Origin: an uncultured Candidatus Saccharibacteria bacterium
GTDB lineage: Bacteria; Patescibacteriota; Saccharimonadia; Saccharimonadales; Saccharimonadaceae
Reading direction: 5' to 3'
NCBI GenBank assembly: GCA_938036845.1
Contig: CALHWA010000038.1
Coordinates: forward strand, 1-17,804
DNA: 17,804 nucleotides
Below, piece after piece: positions 12,816-17,804 of the stretch. The first letter of the stretch is position 1. Each line of letters begins with the position of its first letter. The position numbers and the translations under genes were made by a program. The notes under the pieces are model-generated. The model was not told the DNA's origin. It worked only from the letters and a program-made list of their open reading frames with translations, and searched no databases.

Positions 12816-13640
12816 TTATGCTACGGGCTCATCCAGCGTAATACTAACCGGGCAGTGGTCGCTGCCCATTTGGCTGGCGTGGATGTGGGCGCTGGTGATG
12901 CGCGGGGCGATTGCCGCCGAGGCCAGCCAGTAGTCGATCCGCCAGCCCACGTTGCGGGCCCGGGCATTAGCCCAATGTGTCCACCAGGTGTAGGCATCGG
13001 TTTGGCCGGGGTGGGCAGCGCGGAAGGTGTCCACAAAGCCAGCGTCTAGGTAATGCTGAAAGCCAGCGCGCTCTTCGTCTGTAAAGCCATGCTTGCCCCG
13101 GTTAGCGCGTGGGTTGGCAAGGTCTATCGGCTCGTGGGCGACGTTCATATCCCCGCAGTAGAGCACGGGCTTGGCTGGGCCGTACTGGCCAGTCTCCAGC
13201 CCCTGTAGGTAGGCCAGCATGCACGGGTCCCAGGCCTGGGCGCGCAGAGTAAGTCGGCTTAAGTCCCCCTTGCTGTTGGGTGTGTAGCAGGTCACCAGCC
13301 AAAAGCTGGCAAACTCCGCCGTAATGACGCGGCCCTCATCATTCGGGCTGCCGTAGCTATCTGCCGCCAGCTGGAACTGCTCTACTAGCCTAGCCGGCAG
13401 GCCGTCACGCCACTGCAGCGGCGCAGTTTTGCTAAAGATTGCTGTGCCGCTATAGCCCTTCTTGGCCGCGCTATAAAAGTGCTCGTGGTAGCCCGGCAGG
13501 TCGAGCTCCACCTGCTGGCGCTGCGCCTTCGTCTCCTGCAGGCACAGGATATCGGGGTTATGCGCCGCCATAAAGCGGGCAAATTCGCCCTTGTTTATCA
13601 CCGCACGAATGCCGTTGACGTTCCAGGAGTAGAGATTCAC
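12816..13640 (-). CDS. xth: Exodeoxyribonuclease III family AP endonuclease
   Basis: 274 aa cytoplasmic DNA-repair enzyme that cuts at abasic sites and trims 3' ends. All family motifs are present: WNVNGIRA (Asn7), LQETKA (Glu36), GYSGTAIF, CYTPNS (Tyr119), CGDMNVAHEPIDLANP (Asp164, Asn166), RNVGWRIDYWLAS (Asp236) and the closing GSDHCPV (Asp261, His262). The length is normal. It starts at GTG 13640, with AAGGA 9 nt upstream. That GTG overlaps the stop of the GT2 gene (GTGA), so the two are probably translated together. It is visibly GC-rich, unlike its upstream neighbour. Confidence 0.96.
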   Translation of the reverse strand: MNLYSWNVNGIRAVINKGEFARFMAAHNPDILCLQETKAQRQQVELDLPGYHEHFYSAAKKGYSGTAIFSKTAPLQWRDGLPARLVEQFQLAADSYGSPNDEGRVITAEFASFWLVTCYTPNSKGDLSRLTLRAQAWDPCMLAYLQGLETGQYGPAKPVLYCGDMNVAHEPIDLANPRANRGKHGFTDEERAGFQHYLDAGFVDTFRAAHPGQTDAYTWWTHWANARARNVGWRIDYWLASAAIAPRITSAHIHASQMGSDHCPVSITLDEPVA

Positions 13641-14386
13641 GATGTGGAGTCCTTCTCGGTGCTAGTGGTTGTGCCGCCGCCCATATCATAGCGGTAGATC
13701 GGCTTAGTGATGCGTAATCCGTGAGTATAACGATAGAGTTCGCCATAGATACCGCGTAATCCTTGTTTAAAATCTTGTTCACGATAGCGTCGGTCGGATG
13801 ATTGACAATTGGTTTTGATGATGCCAATTTTATAACCAGCTCGCTTTGCCTTGAGCACAAAATCGTAATCCTCCATAATAAAAAGCTCAGGATCGAAACC
13901 ATTAATCGTTTGAAATGCTTGACGCGTAGCATATAAACAGCTAAAACCAATTGGCCACGGCGTGTGAGCCATTAGCCGCATATAGCCAACCATAAAGCTT
14001 GCGCCAAGTCGAATAGTTATTTTTTTGGACTTCATTTGCTGAGTAAAACTCCCCGCCGCAAAAAGATGTTTTGCAACTTGCACTTCAAAATCTGCCAAAA
14101 ACTCCGCATCTGGGATGAGGTCGGCATCCATGAAGATTAACATATCGCCTGTTGCCACTGCTGCACCAGCGTTTCGAGCATGTGCAGCTCCTGGTTTGTC
14201 AGCCTTAATAATAGTTAGAGGGAGCTTATTAGCGTACTGTTGAGAACGTTCGACTGTTGTGTCGGTGCTGTGTGAGTCAACCACAATTATTTCGTCAGCT
14301 ACTCGAGACTGTCTGGTTAATGCTTCAAGCAGGTGCTCTACTACGCCAGCTTCGTTTTTGCAAGGAATAATGATGCTAATTTTCAT
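13637..14386 (-). CDS. Family 2 glycosyltransferase
   Basis: 249 aa GT-A fold enzyme that moves a sugar from a nucleotide donor, probably at the cytoplasmic membrane face. Visible motifs: IIIPCKNEAGVVE (residues 5-17), DSHSTDTT (37-44), GAAHARNAGAAVATGD, the metal-binding DAD (87-89) and MEDYDF (171-176) holding the likely catalytic acidic pair. No membrane helix is seen. The C-terminal tail is Thr/Ser-rich. The acceptor is unknown; a surface polysaccharide or glycolipid is likely. The ATG at 14386 is preceded by TATACT with a 6-nt gap and no Shine-Dalgarno. A longer open frame upstream would run through the divergent gene. It overlaps xth by 4 bp. Confidence 0.9.
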   Translation of the reverse strand: MKISIIIPCKNEAGVVEHLLEALTRQSRVADEIIVVDSHSTDTTVERSQQYANKLPLTIIKADKPGAAHARNAGAAVATGDMLIFMDADLIPDAEFLADFEVQVAKHLFAAGSFTQQMKSKKITIRLGASFMVGYMRLMAHTPWPIGFSCLYATRQAFQTINGFDPELFIMEDYDFVLKAKRAGYKIGIIKTNCQSSDRRYREQDFKQGLRGIYGELYRYTHGLRITKPIYRYDMGGGTTTSTEKDSTS

Positions 14387-14392
14387 AAACCT

Positions 14393-14400
14393 AGTATAAT
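14393..14400. promoter_or_regulatory. Overlapping back-to-back -10 boxes (bidirectional leaderless promoter)
   Basis: AGTATAAT holds TATAAT on plus (14395-14400) and TATACT on minus (14398-14393). Each ends exactly six bases before an ATG: 14407 on plus and 14386 on minus. No Shine-Dalgarno fits in either gap, so both mRNAs should be leaderless. Confidence 0.65.
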
Positions 14401-14406
14401 AGAGAA

Positions 14407-15279
14407 ATGAATAAAATTTCAACGCTAAAACAAATTTACACAGAGCTGGGCTGCCGTGAGCGAGTATCGCAAGGTATTTGTTGGTTCGAGTGCAATATGA
14501 TGGCAGAGCGTTTGGTGGTGATTTTTCCTGGAGTAACTGGCGGCAAGATTGATATGATGCCATTGGCCCAGCGCTATGCGAGTGCTGGATATGCAGTGTG
14601 TGTGTTTGATCTACCTGGGCATGGTAGATCAGTGCGCACCCATTTCAAAACATATGATGACTTGGCCAAATGGCTCTTATGTGCACTTGATCAACTAGGC
14701 AAAACACCACATCTCATTATCGGTAATTCTTTTTCTTCGTCGGTGTTATATCATGCATTGCGGATAGGTTGGCTACCATCACAAATCAAGGTCGTGCTGG
14801 CTTGCCCTACGCCAACTATGTCGCGAATCGCCAATACATTACAAAGACTATCGAATAAACTACCTGATAAGCTAGGTTGGGATGTATATACAAGTAAGTC
14901 TGCTCAAGGGATCCGTATGGTTGTAGGGCTCAAGACACGACGAAAAGATGCCTGGCAGTGGCTGCGTGAATCAGAGCGATACAAGAGAGATACACTTACC
15001 TTACGCGATTCTGACATCTTGACAACATTACTCTACAATCAAAATCCGTATATCTTTGGCATGCCAGAAGAAGCTCAGCAGCGAATAACCGTAATCATTG
15101 GTGACAAAGATAATATTATTAATGCCAAGGCGGTAGAAATAATGCACGAATTATTGCCACAAGCACGCTTCGTGACAGCACCAGGTGCAGGGCACTTATT
15201 ACATCTCGAAGCCATCGAATACTACCCGACAGAGGTAGAGAATAGGAAAGAGACATCGTATCAAGCAAAAGTCTACTAA
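14407..15279 (+). CDS. Alpha/beta hydrolase
   Basis: 290 aa, cytoplasmic. It has the oxyanion-loop pattern IFPGVTGG (39-46), a CVFDLPGHGRS strand-loop (65-75), the nucleophile elbow GNSFS (Ser108), the acid in GDKDNII (Asp235 likely) and His263 in GAGHLLH, so the triad looks complete. A cap region lies at about 135-215. Family members cleave esters, thioesters or lipids; the substrate cannot be told from sequence. The start at 14407 matches the leaderless -10 box six bases upstream. It is divergent from GT2, AT-rich by eye, and followed by a second protein with the same type of elbow. Confidence 0.88.
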   Translation: MNKISTLKQIYTELGCRERVSQGICWFECNMMAERLVVIFPGVTGGKIDMMPLAQRYASAGYAVCVFDLPGHGRSVRTHFKTYDDLAKWLLCALDQLGKTPHLIIGNSFSSSVLYHALRIGWLPSQIKVVLACPTPTMSRIANTLQRLSNKLPDKLGWDVYTSKSAQGIRMVVGLKTRRKDAWQWLRESERYKRDTLTLRDSDILTTLLYNQNPYIFGMPEEAQQRITVIIGDKDNIINAKAVEIMHELLPQARFVTAPGAGHLLHLEAIEYYPTEVENRKETSYQAKVY

Positions 15280-15345
15280 GCTGCTGTGCTATTTTTGCTG
15301 TACATATAGTATGCAATAACGTTGCGCAAATTAGCTCAATATGAC

Positions 15346-15372
15346 TTGACAAAATAAAAAGATTGGTATAGC
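15346..15372 (+). promoter_or_regulatory. Promoter of the second hydrolase-like gene
   Basis: TTGACA (15346-15351) with a TGG-extended TATAGC (15367-15372), spacer 15 bp. A leader of about 30 nt carries AGGAAAG (15397-15403), 5 nt before the ATG at 15409. Confidence 0.5.
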
Positions 15373-15408
15373 ATATAGACCTAACCCGCTAAAGATAGGA
15401 AAGTAGCT

Positions 15409-16473
15409 ATGTCATTGAGACGAGAAAGAAAAACGCCAAACTACAGTGCGCAGGGTGTACCAGTAACAATCAGTCAGTATGGAGGTGGTCTGTTGGTGGC
15501 GCAGGCAAATAAGCTGATGAGCCTACAGTCATATGAAGGTCGCGAGCAGGATATGGACAGGATCAAGCAAGTTAAAGTATCTTGTGCATTAGGTGAGGGT
15601 GCTATGACACTGACAAGCTATGAAGGCAGTGAGTCGGGCACCTTAATTCTCTATAACCCTTCGGTATGGAGTAATCAAACAGCACCTGCTGGGAAGCTTG
15701 AAATTACGGAAATGGCCAACAGCGTTGCTCGCGATTCTGGTGTATCAATGCCAGATACGTTAACACTGCCGTCGAGCGCACTCAAACCGTCAATTGCTAA
15801 AGAGATGGCACGTACTGGTAGTTTCATACCGCTAGGTGAAGCAGTTGCTCCAATCATTGAAAAATATACCAAGAGTTATGATGAAGTGGTTGTTCTTGGT
15901 AACTCATTTGGTGCGCGGCTTGCTCCAGCTGCCGTTGCGACGATGAGCAATGAAACTGCAGCAAAGCTAAGTGAAGTTGTCGTATTCGATCCACCAAGCA
16001 TCCACGAACGACTTAGCTGGCGTATTGCTCCAGCACAGGCTCGAGAAATGGGTCATCAAAAGCGATACACTGCGCAATCACACGATCCTGTAGCCAAGGA
16101 AGTTTGGACTGGTGATCTGTTGGAAGGTGCCGACAAAACGCTACCGACTCCTTCGCCACTCGTGATGATGCGAGACGTTGGGGCTATGAAAAAGCCTGGA
16201 TTCGAAGATGATCTAGATAAGGCATTCTCAAAAATACCACTAGGTACACCAGTGACGCTATTTACACCAGAGCTCAGCGAACTCAATGATAACACGCTTA
16301 AAAAAGTTCATAACTTTGCAGAACGTGTCAGTACTAAGCATCCAATGAGTGACGTTCGTACGGCTTGGCTAGGCGATACGACGCACAGTATTCTAGCTGG
16401 CCATCCAGATATCTTTGCGCGGACTCTTACTCTTGGTCGCGATGCGATTACACCCTTCTCTGGCCGCAAATAA
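15409..16473 (+). CDS. Alpha/beta-hydrolase-like protein, unknown function
   Basis: 354 aa, no signal peptide or membrane helix. I recognise the fold type only. A GNSFGA nucleophile elbow (Ser166) follows the strand DEVVVLG. An early strand-loop TLILYNPSVWSN (78-89) sits where the oxyanion loop would be, and GDTTHSI (His326) is a candidate catalytic histidine. The acid is not obvious. About 75 N-terminal residues precede the core. It shares the GNSF elbow with the preceding hydrolase but little else visible, so they are not close duplicates. The start has a clear Shine-Dalgarno and TTGACA promoter. The GT4 gene follows after 26 nt. Confidence 0.75.
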   Translation: MSLRRERKTPNYSAQGVPVTISQYGGGLLVAQANKLMSLQSYEGREQDMDRIKQVKVSCALGEGAMTLTSYEGSESGTLILYNPSVWSNQTAPAGKLEITEMANSVARDSGVSMPDTLTLPSSALKPSIAKEMARTGSFIPLGEAVAPIIEKYTKSYDEVVVLGNSFGARLAPAAVATMSNETAAKLSEVVVFDPPSIHERLSWRIAPAQAREMGHQKRYTAQSHDPVAKEVWTGDLLEGADKTLPTPSPLVMMRDVGAMKKPGFEDDLDKAFSKIPLGTPVTLFTPELSELNDNTLKKVHNFAERVSTKHPMSDVRTAWLGDTTHSILAGHPDIFARTLTLGRDAITPFSGRK

Positions 16474-16483
16474 CAGAGAAGTA

Positions 16484-16492
16484 TGCTATAAT
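16484..16492 (+). promoter_or_regulatory. Extended -10 promoter for leaderless GT4 mRNA
   Basis: TGCTATAAT (16484-16492) is a perfect extended -10, seven bases before the ATG at 16500, with no Shine-Dalgarno between. It begins 11 nt after the stop of the upstream gene, so GT4 can be transcribed alone. Confidence 0.65.
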
Positions 16493-16499
16493 AATAGCT

Positions 16500-17762
16500 A
16501 TGAAAATCGGAATCTTTATTGATGACTATTTGCCATCAGTCCATGGCGTGGCGACGTCCACGGTTAATTTAAGGCAGGCGCTTGAGGCGCTGGGCCATGA
16601 GGTGTACATTGTTGCGCCAAAGTGCGAAGGCTATGATGATCACGACGATCACGTCATTCGCCTGCCATCGGCCAAAAACTACGTGTTCGATAAGCGCGAG
16701 ACAGCTGTCATCTATCCTGGCCTAGCCAAGAAGCTGGACGACTACCAATTCGACATCGTCCACAGCCAAATGCAATTCTATATGGGCGCGCTGGCCCACA
16801 TCGTGGCCAAGCGGCAACGCATCCCCCATGTCACGACGATTCACACGCTCTATAGCGAGCTGATCGACGACTATCCGTTTATGGTGACGGCTGGGGTAAT
16901 TGCGCTCTCGGTCGCCTTCCCTGTTGTTTTTCGGACGAAGCCGATCTTGCCAGTTACCTCACGCGAGCAGCTTCATGGTATGGGTAAGAGTGCAATCCGC
17001 GATATGCTATCTCGTCAGGGCTGGCGCCTTACTGCGGCGTTTGCCAACCAGTGTGATGCTTGCATCTCGCCATCGCAGCACCTAGCCAAGATACTGGTGG
17101 AGGACGGTGGTCTCACCACGCCATGCCACGTTTTTCCCAATGGCATCAACACCCAGCGCTATCACGATGCTTCGGTGGCAGATTCGCCTATCGCAAAGGG
17201 CCCAGACGATAAATTTATTATCTCGGTGGCGCGCCTGAGCCCAGAGAAGCGCCAGCAAGCACTTGTCGAAGCTTTGCCGCATATCCCGGATGAAAACGTC
17301 AAGCTGGTGCTGGTGGGCGGTGGCCCGTACGAGGCAGAGCTGCGCGCTTGTGCCGAGCGACTTGGCGTGGCAGAGCGGGTAATCTTTACGGGTATGCAAC
17401 CCAGCGATGCAGTAGCTGCGCTGCTCAAGCAAGCCGATGTATTCTCTCTCGCATCGTACCACTTTGATAACCAGCCAATGACCTTCCTCGAGGCGGCGTC
17501 AAGTGGCCTGCCGATCGTCTATTGTGATGAGCGCATGACTGAGGGGCTGACCAAGAAAAATGCAATTTTGACCGATGGGATTGAGGGTGAAGACTTTGCT
17601 AAGGTCTTCAACGATCTCTTTGCTAACCCCGATAAGCTCGAGCAATTGTCTCGTGGTTCGCTGAGGGTAGCGCGCCAGTTCGATTCTGTGACGATGGCAA
17701 AGAAGGTTGTAGCGCTGTATGAGTCGCTGATTGCCAGCCATAATGCGCTCGAAGAAGAGTAG
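16500..17762 (+). CDS. Family 4 glycosyltransferase
   Basis: 420 aa GT-B fold retaining glycosyltransferase, the usual length for the family. The N-terminal acceptor domain holds IFIDDYLPSVHGVATSTVNL (residues 5-24), LGHEVYIVAP and HVTTIHTLYSE. The C-terminal donor domain holds SVARLSPEKR with the phosphate-binding Arg245 and Lys250, LVLVGGGP (270-277) and the EX7E-type site, where the first acid is Asp (Asp323, Glu331, in DNQPMTFLE). The pattern is close to glycolipid mannosyl- or glucosyltransferases acting on diacylglycerol or phosphatidylinositol lipids, but the substrate is not shown. The frame is open further upstream to 16365, inside the preceding gene; the ATG at 16500 is chosen because MKIGIFIDDYLPSVHG is the standard N-terminus and a -10 box precedes it. 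It is followed by a hairpin at the window edge. Confidence 0.93.
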   Translation: MKIGIFIDDYLPSVHGVATSTVNLRQALEALGHEVYIVAPKCEGYDDHDDHVIRLPSAKNYVFDKRETAVIYPGLAKKLDDYQFDIVHSQMQFYMGALAHIVAKRQRIPHVTTIHTLYSELIDDYPFMVTAGVIALSVAFPVVFRTKPILPVTSREQLHGMGKSAIRDMLSRQGWRLTAAFANQCDACISPSQHLAKILVEDGGLTTPCHVFPNGINTQRYHDASVADSPIAKGPDDKFIISVARLSPEKRQQALVEALPHIPDENVKLVLVGGGPYEAELRACAERLGVAERVIFTGMQPSDAVAALLKQADVFSLASYHFDNQPMTFLEAASSGLPIVYCDERMTEGLTKKNAILTDGIEGEDFAKVFNDLFANPDKLEQLSRGSLRVARQFDSVTMAKKVVALYESLIASHNALEEE

Positions 17763-17777
17763 ATGGTGCCTATCAAA

Positions 17778-17804
17778 AACTCACTACTGATCATGTAGTG
17801 AGTT
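17778..17804 (+). terminator. Terminator hairpin at the window edge
   Basis: AACTCACTAC (17778-17787) pairs with GTAGTGAGTT (17795-17804) around a 7-nt loop, 15 nt after the GT4 stop. The window ends within the stem's T's, so the full U-run is not visible. The A-run before it suggests it may act both ways. Confidence 0.7.

Noticed and set aside
1..17804. CRISPR arrays, insertion sequences, rRNA, integrase or phage genes
   Set aside because: No regularly spaced direct repeats, transposase motifs or rRNA sequence seen anywhere in the window.

Overview
The window looks like part of the genome of a Candidatus Saccharibacteria (TM7) type member of the Patescibacteria/CPR. The main reason is the gene families. 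There is an LPxTG-anchored PKD surface protein whose N-terminal domain I recognise from TM7 proteins. There is a sortase with a long disordered cytoplasmic N-terminus, plus PEGA and DUF4367-like single-pass membrane proteins and small-genome housekeeping genes. Genes end in TGA, TAA and TAG, and TGA is never read through, so the code is standard. This placement is inference; no rRNA is present.

Layout. 2-919 (+): C-terminal part of a membrane/coiled-coil protein of unknown function. 920-1105: convergent gap with terminator hairpins. 1106-4085 (-): glutamyl-tRNA synthetase (gltX), preceded by a membrane protein with a DUF4367-like outer domain. 4269-5738 (+): divergent PEGA/beta-propeller-like membrane protein. 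5829-5952: candidate structured RNA. 5960-6235 (-): 91-aa three-helix membrane protein. 6633-8255 (-): sortase. 8448-8534 (-): tRNA-Leu(CAA). 8993-10231 (+): LPHTG-anchored PKD protein, the obvious sortase substrate. 10288-11533: gene-poor stretch. 11534-12331 (-): NAD(P)HX-dehydratase/ribokinase-like protein lacking its usual catalytic loop. 12518-12738 (-): compact unit with promoter, Shine-Dalgarno, 10-codon ORF, two large hairpins and terminator. 12816-14386 (-): GT2 glycosyltransferase overlapping exonuclease III by 4 bp. 14407-17762 (+): two alpha/beta-hydrolase-type proteins, then a GT4 glycosyltransferase. A hairpin closes the window.

How the parts fit together. Much of the window concerns the cell envelope: sortase and substrate, two single-pass proteins with outer domains, two glycosyltransferases and two hydrolases. 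The 13637-16473 genes are visibly more AT-rich than the flanking exonuclease III and GT4 genes.

Two signals are not explained by ordinary annotation. First, five genes have a near-consensus -10 box only 6-7 nt before the start codon and no Shine-Dalgarno, which predicts leaderless mRNAs. Two of these form a back-to-back promoter with overlapping -10 boxes. Second, three minus-strand promoters share an unusual spacer and -10 sequence, and one of them drives the mini-ORF/hairpin unit at 12518-12738.
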